The notes below the pieces were generated by a model. The model did no database searches and was not told where the DNA came from. It worked only from the letters and a program-made list of their open reading frames with translations. Below, one piece after another: positions 11,008 to 24,997 of a stretch of 64,000 bases of DNA. Origin of the DNA: Dipetalonema caudispina. Lineage: Eukaryota; Nematoda; Chromadorea; Rhabditida; Onchocercidae. Each line of letters begins with the position of its first letter. The stretch's first letter is position 1. Made by a program: the position numbers and the translations under genes. Location: NCBI GenBank assembly GCA_013365325.1, contig JABVXV010000004.1, positions 248,001 to 312,000 of the forward strand, in the 5' to 3' direction.

Positions 11008-14000
11008 ATGAATAGAGAAGTTAGTATCGGTGAGAATGTTTTGAACAGGCATAATAATGAAAAGGAAGAAATCAAAGAAATTAAAGAAAGAGAAGAAATA
11101 GTCAAAATGTGGAAAGATATGGACGAGAAGCTTGAAATGAAAGCTAAATCACTTAATCTTACAGCTATCAATGTCAAGTCCATATTGCACGTAAGTTTCA
11201 ATTTCTGGCATTTGAAAGGATGGCATCACTTCTTACTGAACTAATATTAGGGACTAGAGAGAGGGTAATAGGTTGGAAAGTACCTGCATTATTTCTGAAT
11301 AATTTGATCTCCTATATATCAGGTTCCTCTGTTCCAGAATTTTTGGAATAATAGGAATTTCACCATTTTTGGAAATTATAGTGGTCGTTTGCAGCACATG
11401 ATAAAGAATCCGCAAGTGATATCTGTGATTATGGGATTGGATAAAAGCTCTGCGATTGCAAACCTGAAGTTGACGAGGTCAAGAACAAAACATTTGTCTA
11501 GACAAGAAATGGTAAGTCATACAATGCGCATTATCCAGTAACGTTGCAAATATATGTAAATAAACTTTTGTTATTTTCTTGGCCATTGTAATTTGTTTTG
11601 ATTCTTTTTTTGCTAACTTTATTTAAAATTCTTATTTAATACTTATTCCCATTACTCAAATTTTTTATTCAAATCAATGAGTTTTTTATAGCACACTGGC
11701 TTGAAAGAAGGAGATATTGTGACAGTATCTCGTGCTTCACGAACTTTTCTTGATGTTGATTATGATTCCAATGAAGAAGATGATGACGATTATCTTCCTG
11801 AGCAGGTATATTTTTATTTCTATACTTTGCAAGTTTGCTTCTTGTAATTGGAATTTCTAGACTTTGTTTGACCTCTGGTTTCTTGATTAAAAAACATAAT
11901 GAAATTAGTTGGTAGACTTTGCCAATGGAGTTACAGTTTTTTTATAAAATTTTATATACATTTTTAATTTTGGTTTGTACTTTTAGGATGAGGATGCGAG
12001 TGAAGGAGAAGTAGAAAATGAAGCAGATACTACGGAAATTTCGTTTGAAGTTTTGAATGATCCGCTTCAGGTGTACTTTTTGCATTAGATCGAGGATTCT
12101 AAATTAAGAAATGTTTTTACATAATTAAATAAACATATAAAACACTAGAATCAATTCGCTGTCTCAGGTAGAAATTGCTAATGATGATGATGTGGCGCCG
12201 GCATTGCACACACGCTCAAAACACGAAAGCAATGTTTATCCAGAAGATATGCCAAGCTTCGGCAATGATGTTTTATTGTATACTGCAGTGGATGATCCGG
12301 AATATGTGGAGTTTATTTCAAATCTGAATGATCCTACAAAATATGATGTTGATGGTATTTGTTTATCGTTTGTGTTTTCAATGGTTGCACTTCCCACCAT
12401 ACTTCTAAAAGTGCTGACAGCATGATGTCTGTATTTATGAGTGCTCATTTTCATAAAATGTTGCAGAAGCCGAGGATCCGGAATATAATTTTCTTTCGGA
12501 TGCAGATGCCGAAGACATAATGGAAGAATACGAAGTGCGGAAAGATCGCGCTACAGAAATACCTTGTAAGTATATTCTCAGTTTCATTCGTAGCCTATGT
12601 TGTCGTGCATGAAGTTTTATTGTAAAGAATTAACCACTAAGTTCGAAAAAGTGATTATTTTCTCTGCAGTGCGAGAAGTTGAAAACTTATTGCAAGATTT
12701 GCTGGAGGCCCGTTTGTTGCCTTCACCTGAACATTTGGAGCAAACCATCGATTCCGTGAAGGTGATTTTTCAAATATTCTTTCGAGAGGAACTTAAACAT
12801 TAATGTTGGTTATGTGATCCATATTACCTATGATGATGTTTTGATCCAGACAATACGAAACTCGTATTATCTCTGTTCATTGTTTGTTGAATTATTGAAG
12901 TGAGATGTATGGAATTATACTTTCTGTTTATTCAGGATGAAAATAAATCATGCCAGTGGGTTAGACAGGATGACCATAAGCTAAATATGAGGAAGACCAA
13001 AACAGTGCTTACGGGATCTTTACCAGGAAATATTGAACCGACTGTCGTTCTTGTGGATGCATCTCTGGATGATTTTCAGAAAGTTTCGAAAACATCTTCA
13101 TCTCTTTTATGTGCTAGTGTTAAAAATCCTCCATTTTTTTCGTTTTATGAACTTCAGCAACTTATTGCACAATTAGAAAAAGTAAGTATTAGTTTTCATC
13201 TTTTTCCCACAGTTTAGGTTCGTATTTGCTCTGTTTCAGAGCATTTATAAATATCATTCCTTTTTCATGAAAGGATTTAAATGACGTAGCTATCCCTTAT
13301 CCTTTATTTTATTTTATACTTATTGTCTTGCAAAATATGAAAACCAACATCTTTGTGTTTTCTATTTTTGCTGAAGTTTAACAGCTTCGATTTATTATTA
13401 CAATATTTTTGACTAATTATTATGCGTATTGAAGATTATGTTAATTTTAGCATGTGCAGCTTTTAACTCAGTTTGCGGTAGGCTGTTATTTTGATAAAGC
13501 AATGGTCAAAATATATAATGCTTTCCAAGTTATGATTGTAAGTATTCGGTTTTTTTGTAATAGGTTTCCAAACTCTTTGTTTGATAAGATATTGACACCA
13601 ACTAAATTCTCACCACTCATGAATTTTGATGAGTCCCTTAATTTTTTTAGCTTATGCAGTGAGTGAAAAGAAGTTATTTCTCGTCATGCTATACAAAACT
13701 TGCAATATTATACCACTGCTGCGTTTCAGAACGAACTAAACGATTATTGTTTGGAGCGTCCGGAATATTCGTTATTTAATGTTATAAATTTGGAAGCTTG
13801 CATAGCTACATGCCACGATGCGATAGAATGTGAAACTATCAGCGATTTTATTACCCCTCGGCGAAAATCCGGGAAATGTACGTTGAGTTTTTGGGATAAA
13901 CAGTAGATTTTTGAGGAATCTATATGGGCATTCAAAGAAGGGTGCAAGTAATTTGCTTCATCAGATCTTGAATTTTCAGTGCAGCTTCCGTTACCAAAAA

Positions 14001-17000
14001 CGATGTTCGTTCTTTCTCGAAGTAGAGCGTTGCTATTTCCTGAATTACTACCACAAGTATGACTTTCTTGTTAAATAGTGAACTCTCTATACAGAAAGAT
14101 GCCTTCTGTTTGCAGTCAAAAAATTACATTTAGGTTCGTATGAAGATGTTTCCCACATTTTATCCATATTTTATCCGAGAGGAAGAGTGTCTTCTAGCCC
14201 TTGGTTTATATCAGTTCGCTCATTTAAAGCAGTTTTCTGGAAAACGAAAATATTATGCACTGATTAATCAGCATTTATTGGCAAACAAAACACAGTCACA
14301 AATACGGCTGCATTTGAAGAACTTTCGTTGCAGCAACCAACCTGTACATACGCTTTTCATGGTAAGAATACCATTTTTGCTTAATATTTAAGAAATAATT
14401 TTGAGGAGTTTTTAGCGAAGTAAATTTTCAGAAAGCTGAAACAGGAATAATTGACATGGTTTTTCCTTTGGAAAACGAATCGACCATGATTTCTGGTCCG
14501 CCGTATTTATGGCCACAGTATCTCCAACCTAGATGGCTTAAGGTTTCTTTACGTGAAAATAATTTTAAATCATGAAGTTTGCGACGTCCATTATTGTACC
14601 TGTATTCTAATTGTTGGATCGATATAATAACACTTGAATTTTTTGTAGGAACTCGTCGATAGACAAAAAAATGATTTAGAATGTGAAAATCTTGCATTGG
14701 ATGGTTTGACTTTTGTGAAGATCCCCAATGAAAAGGATTCTTCATCAATGGTAAGTCTTTATTATGATTCCTAGAATAGTTTGTACTAGCAAATTGTTCA
14801 GATTAGATTTCTGCTTTTCGTTTAACTGAATCTTGTGAATTGGCAACCAAATTTTCCCAAATTCATTTCACTTAATTTTGCCCTTAAATAATTCAGCTAT
14901 GGTCATCTTTACAGCATCATCCAAATTCAAGCCGTAATTTTCTTTCGAACAGTCTTTCTGAATGTTGCACAGTAGGTGCAGGGAAATGGACTTTCGACAG
15001 AAATGCAACGTCCACGTCGATTGCTTCGCATACTGACAACAGCCCAGCTGAACATGCCTGTAGCAGTGCTAGCATGAGTGGAGCAGTGAATACAACTTTT
15101 GCTTCCGTCGACAGTGGTATGAAATTTTGCATTTCTCATTATCACACGAAGTGGAAATACGAGAGCCTACAAATATGATGGATACTGTCAGCTTATGTTA
15201 TACATAAAAATAACTTTTTCCAGAACATACCGAAATAGATGGGATTCCATCATCACCTGTTCGCAATCTTTTGCTTTTCGCATCTACTCCAGTGTGTGAA
15301 ATAACGAGTCCGTTACTCTCAGACTCACACCAGTCGATAATTATGTCGACTGTAAATAGAAGGTCGTCACCAACCTCGCATAACTCAGCAGCTATATCAG
15401 TTGGGCATAGCAGATTTTCACCATTAAATTCAAATTCTTTGATAGTTGCATCGCCATCAAGTGCGAAGCCGTCGCCATCGACCTCGCGTCATTCAGGGAT
15501 TGTGCCATCTGCTGATAGAAAATCGCTAACAGATTCACAATGTTCAACAATAACATCGTCTGCTAGTGGTATCTATTTTAGTTACGAAATGTTTTATTAA
15601 AACTCATTAAGTTCTGGAATCAGAATCTTATCGGATCTACTGAGGATTTTTTTTCGAGGAAGTAGTAGTTCACTGTATAAAACTGATAACATGTGTGCTT
15701 ACTTTTTGCAGAACCAGCAGATCTTGTCGGAAGCATTAGTACGATTAAACCAATAAGACTCGCCCCATTCAAAAAGATGCCACCGACTGAAAAATTAGAT
15801 ATGAATGAATGCGAAGAAAGTCTTGATTCGGATCGATACGAGATTGAAATGATTGATGAAACTGATGGAAGCATGGGATCAAGTGTCTCGGATAGCGAAC
15901 TTGTGGTGGATCCATCACCTTCGTCAAATTTTAAGGATTCGATTTGTTTACAACAATCGCCAGGACGAATGAAACATGACAGCAGTGATAATGTTTCGCC
16001 GCATTTTGGTGCCGGTGATTTTGACTGTTCATGGTCTGTGGAAACTGATACACAGGACGAATCTTCTGCCATGGTTATTGAAAAAAGAAAAGAATTTTAC
16101 GGTGTTGCAGAAGGTATTTTGACCTCTTTTTTATCTGTAATTCTATTGGTTTCTTTTGAAAACTGCGATAAATTTTACACTTGTAGAAGCTTCAAAAATT
16201 GTTCCTATGATCAATTTTAGATGATGATCATGGAGACTGTCAAGAAACTCGGCGCAGAAGTCAAAAATCATTCCATTCACCATGCTCTGATGCAGAAACT
16301 TCGTGTGATATACCGGAATGTTCTTCACTAATATACAAATCATGTAATAAATACGCTAATCTTGATAGTGATTTAAAAATATATGAAAGTTAAATTGGTT
16401 TTAGTTCAAATTTACCATACCATCGCTACTTCAATAGGAAGATGAGAAAAAAATATAATATTGGCAGGCAGTGTCAAGTGGCGAAATTTTTTTTTTTTTG
16501 TAAAATCATTCATGATATGCTGGCTTGTCTCTTTGGTTCATTACATTTATCTTCTTTTGTTATTTACCTGAAAGTTATTTATCACTTTTCCAGCAAAATG
16601 GGTCCCGAATACTCCGACTGGGGATGTTGAATATTCTGATCCAGTAAGGTATGATTATTATCTTTTATTTTATTTCGATGTTACATGGATGGAATTGTAA
16701 AGCAACCGTTTTAGGAAATATCATTTTTCAAATGAACTTTTGAATTTTGAAAAATTTCAGATGGACACCAACAAGCTCATTGTACTACAGCAATTTAATG
16801 ATGTTTGGCACGGAAAATAAAGCTATTCAATGTGATCTTAGAGCTTCCAGTCGTAATAGTGAGGTGACTCAAATCTTAGAGTATAGTGGGAACACAGTGG
16901 ATGACATAGTAACTCAAACTATTCCATACGATTCAGCTGTTCGGGTGTTTGAATCTGTTCACTGCAGTGATCCTCCTTTTGCACAAGATAATGAAGAAGT

Positions 17001-19909
17001 TGCTGGAACAAAACAGGAACAGAATGAGCAGACAGTATCGAATGACGGAGGTCAAAGTAATGAAAGTGTCCGAGAGGAACAGCAGCTACCGACTGATGCA
17101 GTAGGTGGTAGTAAATCATCATTATCGGGCGATCGAGAAGTATGCTTCCCTTTTGAATAATTAAAGTTCTGTTTTGCTTATTTTGTATCCCAAAACGGTG
17201 CATGCAGGAGAGTTGAAATTATTTCTTAGTCATTTTGATTTAACTCTTAGAAAGTAATCTTGCAAATTGGTTTATTGTATTTATTTTTTATATAATTTTT
17301 AGGGCGATGGTAGCGATGGAGAAGGAAATGGACCTATGGATGAAGAGAAGCGACGAAGACGTGTACGTACTCGCAAAGATCGTGTAAGAGATGGACTGCA
17401 TGGGATGCTTGATGCACAACACCGTGCACTTCAAATAAAGTGTATGGCGCATGTGATTTTTAATGATTTTGAACAACGTATGTTCATGTATCAAGATAAA
17501 GTAAGGGCTCTTTGTGAGCTGATCGCTGAAGGTTCAATGTCTCCGGAGGTGAGTAGCCTTCATTTTCTTTATCTTATGAATCTTATGAAGTACTTCTGTT
17601 TTATAGTGTAAGTCGACGAAATTTCATCATTTGATTTCTTGAAGTCAGTTGAATTTCAGATGTTCGAAAGGATGCATGATATTTTTGAGGAGGAACATGA
17701 ACCTATATATTTTCTTCTCTCTTTTCTCTTCCCGCAAAATTTACTCCCAGCAAGTGTTCTTGAAAATCCGATTCGTAAGGCGTATAGTGATGCCTTGGAG
17801 ATGATATACAATATCGAGGTTTGTTTCTTAAAACTTGAAAAAATGTTTTCTTTAAATGATCTCGCGCTGAGATATATGGTTATAAAAAATTAGAATTATT
17901 TAAGCTCTATCATAGAGTGGATGAAGTAGACGATTTGAAACGAGCTCTATAGACTTTTTAGAGACTAGGAAATACTAATTATTAAAAATAATCAATTAGT
18001 CAAATATTCTCGGGAAGTCTTCAACCTTCTGCTGAAAAAGAAGGAGTTTGGAATTACGTATTCTCCATAGTTTAATAAGAAAAGATTTCAGCAGATCTTT
18101 TCTTACAGGCATTTACGTCTTTTGGAAACACGAGATTATCCGCACGCACTATATTTCGTAACGTACGTGATCTCGGTAAGAAAAGTTTTTGTCCTGCTTT
18201 GTTGATTACTATTAATTCTTTTTGCTTCACATTTAGGATACTTTGCTCATTTGCAAAAACTGCTCTTCACACTGCTGCTTTAATTGGGATGTGGTAATAG
18301 AGAGGAAGAGAGTTATTTTCAGAGTTTTTTGCATATGTACAGCAACTTCGTTAGTATACTTCAAATTTAGCTTTAGCTATTTTTTTTTTTTTTTAAAGAA
18401 AAAAACGGTTCAAGTATTTTAAATGAATTAGGAACTAATTTTCAGGATTCGATTGTACATGTGAAGCTTTAACAGCTCGTTTGTCGGAACTGATTGGTAA
18501 TAAGGGACCGTTATGGGAAATCATTTCGCAAAATATTCCAACGCGTATTTGTCAATCGAAGTAATTTTAGTGCTTTATACAGTTTGCTGCTGTTACGACA
18601 AGTTTATCCGTTATTTATTCGACAAATTCTTTTTTGCATAATGAGTTTCTCACTGGAATCAGCGGTGGTTCGTCAGCATGTCTGAATACCTTTATATTAC
18701 CCTGATGAAAATCACTGGTTAAGGTCTCAGAGGATGAAAGATTTTTGGAGTATAAATATAATAATTTTCAAACGAATTTTAGTTATTCTGTAACGGATTT
18801 TGAATATGTTGATTTGTGCAATTGGAAGAAAGTGGATGCCCCTTTTGAAAATGTAGATCTTACGACAGCGATTGGTGCTCAAACGGAGAAGCAGCGTTCC
18901 GGAGTTTTTGTTGGCTTCTTGCGTAATCTCTTTACTGAGCGGAAGTGAATTTTCCTAATGAACTATTGATGCATTTTATCGTAACGTTTATGTTGTAATG
19001 TTGTAATGCCTTAATTTTTTTCAAAGCGAAGCCAAAATGTTTTTGCATAAGCTAAAATAAATGTAAGAAAATCCAGATGGCATGTTTCAATCTAAGAACA
19101 TAAGCTTATATATTCGTTTTCTTAAATTTAATGTACATTCAGTATGTTTCAGAGGTAAGCTCTATGAGGTCGTAGCAGAATGGAAGCAAACGAAAATTAC
19201 ACCACCAACTCCTCCACGCCGTCGACCTCCAGCAAGAAGAGCAAAGAAACGTAAATACAAAATACCGAATAAAGTAGAGATTGCGAAGTTAACGAAAACG
19301 GTTTCGGAGAAGATACCAGATATAAGTCATTCGTCTCTACGAGAGCGAGCGAATGATGTTTTGAGTATTATCTATCCTAGAAAGAATACTACAACTTTGC
19401 AGTTTATTCGAAAACGTCCTATTCAGCCAGCGAAAGTAACTGAAGCGAAAAAAAGACGAAAAAAATGCGAAGAAATTCTAGTGAAGCAGAAGAGTGTCTT
19501 TACCGATAATGATGATACCAGTTTGGTCGAAATGGATTATATTGCTGATTCCGGTAAAAACTTGAATAGAGGTTCTGGGAGTGGTGTTAATATTTCGCTG
19601 GAAAATATTGCAGAATGTAGGGTCGCAAAGGATGGATTAGCTATTGGTCCTTTGCGCAAAATTGACCCTAGAGAAGGATTTATCCAATGCAGAGTGCCTT
19701 GTCCGGTTACGATGAATCCAACGAGGAAATGGACGATCGAAGAAGACCGAAAAATTCTGTATATCCATAAGGAAAACGGGACTGATTTAGATCTAACATT
19801 GGCATCAGTACAGTTAGAGTTACCCGAAATTCCTGTCGATGAATTAAGGCAAAGGTTAGCATTTTTGCTAAGCCTTCTGCAACGTATGGAAGATACTGGT
19901 AGTAAGTAG
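11008..19909 (+). CDS. gon-4: GON-4 / GON4L-like nuclear regulator
   Basis: The 26 in-phase exons give ~1,652 aa: 11008-11190, 11323-11511, 11692-11805, 11987-12070, 12168-12354, 12467-12565, 12670-12761, 12936-13181, 13451-13537, 13730-13877, 13980-14056, 14134-14361, 14432-14542, 14649-14750, 14915-15116, 15224-15568, 15712-16113, 16221-16343, 16594-16648, 16761-17139, 17303-17548, 17660-17818, 18109-18175, 18446-18560, 18783-18944, 19153-19909. Family marks are LTRSRTKHL, an acidic region, DPEYNFLSDADAEDIMEEY (residue ~255), YFIREEECLLALGLYQF and LKNFRCSNQP. Exons 15-20 are Ser-rich and disordered. Exons 21-25 resemble the paired-amphipathic-helix part (YFLLSFLFPQNLLP; DFEYVDLCNW). A basic tract (RRRPPARRAKKRKYK) is a likely nuclear signal, and a SANT/Myb-like domain lies near residues 1590-1645 (RKWTIEEDRKILYIHKENG). 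C. elegans GON-4 is nuclear and needed for gonad development; GON4L is a transcriptional corepressor. Exon 15 may begin 18 bases earlier (14897). Confidence 0.9.
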
Positions 19910-20709
19910 ATATAGTGAAGTTTGCGGCCTGGTTTATTCTTTATCGGTCTTCTTTTTTTTCGCAAACTGTAATGGTAACTTAGTGAATCAAATCAAGTTT
20001 GAAACTTGATTAACAAGCAAAACTTCTGAAGCTTTTTAGTATCTCGATTTCCTGTACATTCTTATGTTGATCTCATTTTCATTTCTTTGTCTCTGTTTTC
20101 CCTGTGTGTCGGTGAATTACTGAAAAATTTATTCAATGCACTGAATGAGTGCCCTTTGCAGTGACTAGTGTGAAGTTTCCATTACAGAAAGATCTATATT
20201 CAACGGTTTTTCAGGAAGAACAGCATGATTTGGTGCTAAAATCTGTTATTTTTGAGACCAGATTAGTTGTCTTTCCTTTTTTAGAAGCAGTTAGATTACT
20301 TGATAGTCCTTTTAAGTTGATATCATTACAAAGAATGTATGGATTGGTATGCACGTTGTTTGTAGGTTAATTTACTTACTAACTTGGTATTTAAACTTTT
20401 ATATTTAGGATATTTTAAGGATTTCGTCTGTTTGCGCTGTTGTTTTTATGTCTGTATTTCAAAAATTAAACATTTTAATAGTTGACTTTAAAACATTTTA
20501 AAACACCTAGCATTTTTCTCTTTTCTTACGGCATGTATCAAAATGCCTTTTCTGCAAAAGAAACTGCGGTGATGATAGTCGTATCGCATGCTGATATAGA
20601 TGTTGTAGAAATTGAAAATAGATTTTTATGAGTTTCGCAGAATTTAGTTTTCTTTTCTCACAAAAAACATAAAATGCAAATTTTTATAGGGAAAATACAA
20701 TGGCTACTG
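19910..20709. other. convergent 3' region between gon-4 and the collagen gene
   Basis: The two genes point at each other across 800 bases. An open frame at 20149-20370 (+) follows a TTTGCAG but begins with a TGA in one frame and has no recognisable family. I treat the region as 3' UTR sequence of both genes. Confidence 0.5.
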
Positions 20710-21943
20710 TTACTGTTTCTTCTGCATTTTTTTCTGTTTGTAACTGCTTTGTGCTTCTCTAATTTTTTGTAGCTCAACATGATGATCCGGCGGTGGTGCT
20801 GGTGCTCTATGTCCAGAAGGCGGACATGGACAATAGATTGCATCTTTTCCGGGCATTCCAGCAACACCAGGCTGAAAAGAAATGAAAAGTCCTGGAACTT
20901 GACTTTGACAGCTTTAGAAACACTAGTGTCGGAAAAGAATCTGGAAAAGTACGAAATCGCCACTTTTTAGGAAATTTACTCACTGTGCCAGGTTTTCCAT
21001 CTTTTCCATCACGTCCGTCGGCACCAGGTTTACCATCTGGTCCTGATTCACCCTGTGGTCCAGACTCTCCATCTTTACCGTCATCGCCTTTAGGACCTTC
21101 TGGTCCACGTTGACCAGGTGGTCCTTTCTTACCTTGTGGCCCGGTCCCACGTTTACCATCCTTGCCGTTGCTACCTGGTTTTCCTTGTGGACCGTCAGGG
21201 CCGATCTCACCGGCATCACCTTTTGGCCCCGGTGGGCCTTTTTGACCAGGTTTGCCGTTCTTTCCTGGTGCACCAGGAGGACCTTTTGGTCCAGGTGGCC
21301 CTACTGGACCGTCTGGTCCAGGTGGTCCTGGTTTACCGGCTGGACAGTCGATACAACCACCTGGAATGTCATGGGTTGCAAGCAAAACAACGCCCGGCGC
21401 TCCTGGCAAACCGTCTAGTCCCGGTAGTCCATCTTCACCTTTGTCGCCGGGTTTGCCACGTGGTCCCGGTGGTCCTGCTGGACAATTCTTGGGTGATGGC
21501 GCACAATCTGAAAAGAAGTTTCATCCAAGTTCAAGGAGTTTTTAAGGTTTAAATGATTTCGATAAAATTAGTAAAGCAATACGATTAAGGCAAAACTTAC
21601 TGCACTGGTTGCTCTTCCTTTTGACTCGGAATACAGAACCTAATGTGAAGAGTGCCGTCTTTATATTACCATATGGATTTATATTCACATATGTGATTTC
21701 ACGCCACGTGTCGTCTGCTGTCGCCTAAAGACACGAGTAGTGTGAATCTGCTACAATATTTCCATTAGATATTTTTGCCCTATTTTTCAAATGATCTTGA
21801 AAACTTACTTTAAATTCTTCCATCTCCATCATTACATTAGTGTATAGATCATTAATGTCATGAAAGATAAGTATAATAATAGTTAGCGACAATATAATAG
21901 CACAACTACTACCAATTGTTGTCACAGCAAACACTGTTTTCAT
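20710..21943 (-). CDS. cuticle collagen (Col_cuticle_N + Gly-X-Y)
   Basis: Four exons on the minus strand, 21943-21809, 21724-21601, 21507-20984 and 20871-20710, give 314 aa. Residues ~5-30 are a hydrophobic membrane/signal-anchor segment ([16 protein letters not shown]) followed by [15 protein letters not shown], the nematode cuticle collagen N-terminal domain. A subtilisin-type cleavage site RVKR (residues 78-81) follows homology-box-like sequence ([11 protein letters not shown]). The pattern C-N-C-x6-C opens the triple helix at residue ~98. One long interruption (residues ~126-137) ends in a Cys pair (GGCIDC), and the C-terminal part carries YCPCPP and a Lys/Gln-rich tail. The protein would be secreted, trimerised, cleaved and crosslinked into the cuticle. 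The Gly-X-Y part has a small break (GKRGTGPQG). The exact col, rol, sqt or dpy group was not assigned. Confidence 0.95.
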
Positions 21944-24900
21944 GTTTCACTCTAAAAGGGATGAAAGATGAAAGAAATTTGTTTTTTAATAACTGAAGTA
22001 AAAAGTGGTAGAAGTTGATGATGATTCACCAAATCTAAGGGAAGCTCCACACTGTTGTAATTATCTAGGTGGATTTTTTTTTCTGAGTAAATTAAACTTC
22101 TGATAAGTTTTACTGGGATCAAATCAAGAGCCAAGAAGGTGAGTTAATTGATTGATATCCAAGAAGGAAAGTCCAAAAGTTTGCCTGAAGAATAATAAAT
22201 AATAAGTTTCTGAGGACAAAAGAAAATGATTCTAAGATCGTTTGTATGTAATGCTTGAATGAACTATCATCGGAAGTTCAAAGTTTCAAAATTTTTCTTT
22301 ACGAATAAATGAATGAGAAAATCGAAATAATTTTGTAAGGTGACATTCTAATGTTTCAGATTAAACTGATAGCAAATAATTCTTTCAATGTTACTACAAG
22401 GGAAACAAGGATAAAAATTTGATTCGATCTTAAACTACTCTGCAATGTAAATAATACCTCTTTGCTATTTTATACCCATCATCAACTCGATGATTTAAAG
22501 TAGAAATTACCAACCCGAAATTAACCTTTTTCATCATTGGGAACATGCTGTTTTCGATTTTCTCTGATCAGTTTCAAATTTATAAACGCTGGAAATATTT
22601 GTTGAAATGAATGAAAGAGATTGTTTTGATTAGCTTGGAAAAGAATTCGCCGCAATGTTTTCTACGACGGGTTTTAGCAAATTCCTTAACGAATTTTGAA
22701 CATAAAATTATGAGACGGCGGTGTAATATATTTATAAACTTGTTTATGATTGAGTAAACAGCAAAATTAATGTGAAACTTTGAATTTCTATGGATGAGAA
22801 ATCTTCTTGAAAAAATGCGAAAACTTCGTGACAAGCGGACGCCAAGTTGACTTTTCGATGTAATTGTGGCCTGTCTTGAATATGAAAATGCTTATAAGCA
22901 TATATTGAATTGATTATGGTAATTAACCTTCCCCATGCAGACAATCATTAATAAACAAATAAACAAAAATTCAATCCACTTTGGAAATATTCTTTCTCAA
23001 CATAAAATTTCACAAAACATTAATTTTTTATTTGATATTTCATCAATAAATAAATAATGACACAAATTTTCCCTCTGTTCCTTTCGAACTTTTTCTTTCA
23101 ATGTTTCCATATCTTCTACACTATTAAAAAAAAAATTCGTCATGTCATTTTTTTAGTGATATTTCTGAAAATGTTTTAAATTACATTTAAGTTTTAGAGG
23201 AACAAGAGTAACCATTCAATTAAGAAAATTATTGCTTACATGATTCCATGGAACTGTTAGTAGTTTGTTAGTTTTGAGTAATGCAAGTGAATCAATCTTT
23301 ACTGATGATATTAGCAATAATTCTGTTTGAAATGTTGGTAGAATGAGTAGTAATATTATGAAGGATACAAGAGTGTTAAATTGATTAAGGAGGAAAATAA
23401 TTCTAATTTTGGGGTCAAACTTTGTTTTGCTTTCATTTATTGCATTGAGAACGTTAACTATGTCATTGCTTTTCTCGTTTACTTATGTCATTTTTCTGGA
23501 ACAAATAATTGATTCGAAACTGATTTCCTAAATTACCATGGATGCCGAGAAAGTCATACTAATAGACTTCAAACTGAGAGGATCATTACTAAACGGAAAT
23601 GATTACGATCACAGGAAAGGAAAATTGGAAGGAATATTTGATGAGTCAATTGCTCATTAATAAAAATAAGTTGTTTTTTTCACTCTTCGCTTTTGCCTTT
23701 GCTTATAAAGTTAGAGTCATTTGGACAAGTTAAAATCCTTCACAATGATTAAAGAGCTTTCATGAGAGTATTTTCATGCAAAACGGCTACTTCAGAATTT
23801 CTGTGCTTACAAGCAGGATACAATCGGATTCCTTGCTAGGCATGTGTTATTTCATTTCGTCTTCTTGTTATTTGAAAAATTTTTATAGAACTACTTCATA
23901 TTTCAGTACTATCTCCATGTCAAGTATGTTTGCTTTGATTTCAGGTACCTTGCAAATATATGAATAAAGATGGACTTCGTTCCCTACAAAAGAAATGCGA
24001 ATAGATCACATGAGTAAAACGAAAAGGTGTGACATTTACTTCGAAACAATATATAATGCTTATTTCATGTCCAGACTTCACGATCTGTCTGGATTATTTG
24101 GACCACCCGATAAGCGAAATCGGTTCTACATCCAGTGCAGTCAAGTCAATGACACATCGTTTGATAAAAATGTAAAACTACTTATTATTATTGAGATTTG
24201 TGAATTACATTAATTTTATGAAAACTTGGATATAAAATAACTTTAGTTCTTCTCAAAGTCATAAAGAGCATTCGTTGCAGTTGAATTGTAAATCGCAAAC
24301 GATCGACAAAAGGAGAACAGTACAGAAACCTTCCTTACTTGTAATTTCAGGTTAACTAGCTCCGTAAGTTCTGAAAATCCATCGATGTCTAATCTTGGTA
24401 CACTAAAAGATAAAACAGTTGGGAAAACATTTATTTTGAGACAATAACATATAAATTACCATGAATATGCAGATGTAAAACAAATAATAAAAGGGGAAAA
24501 CTCCGTAATTCTGTATACCAAAAAAGTTTCTGTCCAAATTACAAAATTAGGTATTTATAAACTGGATTTCTCCCGGAATAAAAAGGAATGTATTAAAACT
24601 CCAAATAAATATAAATATAAAATTGTTTTGCGAACACACTCCTGTAAGTATGAATATTTTCTTTATGGCAGACATTTTCTGAACTTCATTCAGAAAAAGG
24701 AAAATTTTCAACAGTTCGAATCAGCTTTAACACTCAGCAAAGTATTGAAAAATCAGAAAATATGTTTAATAAAGAGAAATAAGGAAAGTTCGACTGGAAT
24801 ATCACTCAAAACATGAATGGATTTCAGAATTTTAGGTAATTCACCCGGGAATTTATCACTAGTGATTTAGGTAGTCGTGAATAATATTGACGAAGACGCC

Positions 24901-24997
24901 AAATTTTAATTTTGAGGAACGAATAACAGCAAACGAAAGAAGTAAAAAGATTACGTCATGGTTTTTTTTCCACGCCTTGAATAAAGAATTATCAAAT
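21944..24997. other. 3 kb intergenic region between the collagen and RNF146-like genes
   Basis: This AT-rich stretch contains the collagen promoter (just right of 21943) and the RNF146-like 3' end. Short open frames occur, e.g. 23995-24213 (+) with DLSGLFGPPDKRNRFYIQC after a CATGTCCAG acceptor-like site, and overlapping frames at 22580-22944 (-). None has a recognisable family, a start plus splice context, or a second exon, so no gene is called. Confidence 0.45.

Noticed and set aside
18237..18300. Sequence after ATTTAG that could be a gon-4 exon (GYFAHLQKLL).
   Set aside because: It meets a stop with no donor before it, whereas exon 23 (ending 18175) joins exon 24 (18446) directly in phase.
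18583..18690. Possible gon-4 exon reading LLLLRQVYPLFIRQ.
   Set aside because: The intron in front would be only 22 bases, and none of its donors has the phase needed next. Skipping from 18560 to 18783 gives agreeing phases and the family-like DFEYVDL segment.
20980..21552. Several open frames on both strands overlapping the collagen gene.
   Set aside because: They are shadows of the Gly-X-Y repeat, whose periodic codons leave other frames open.
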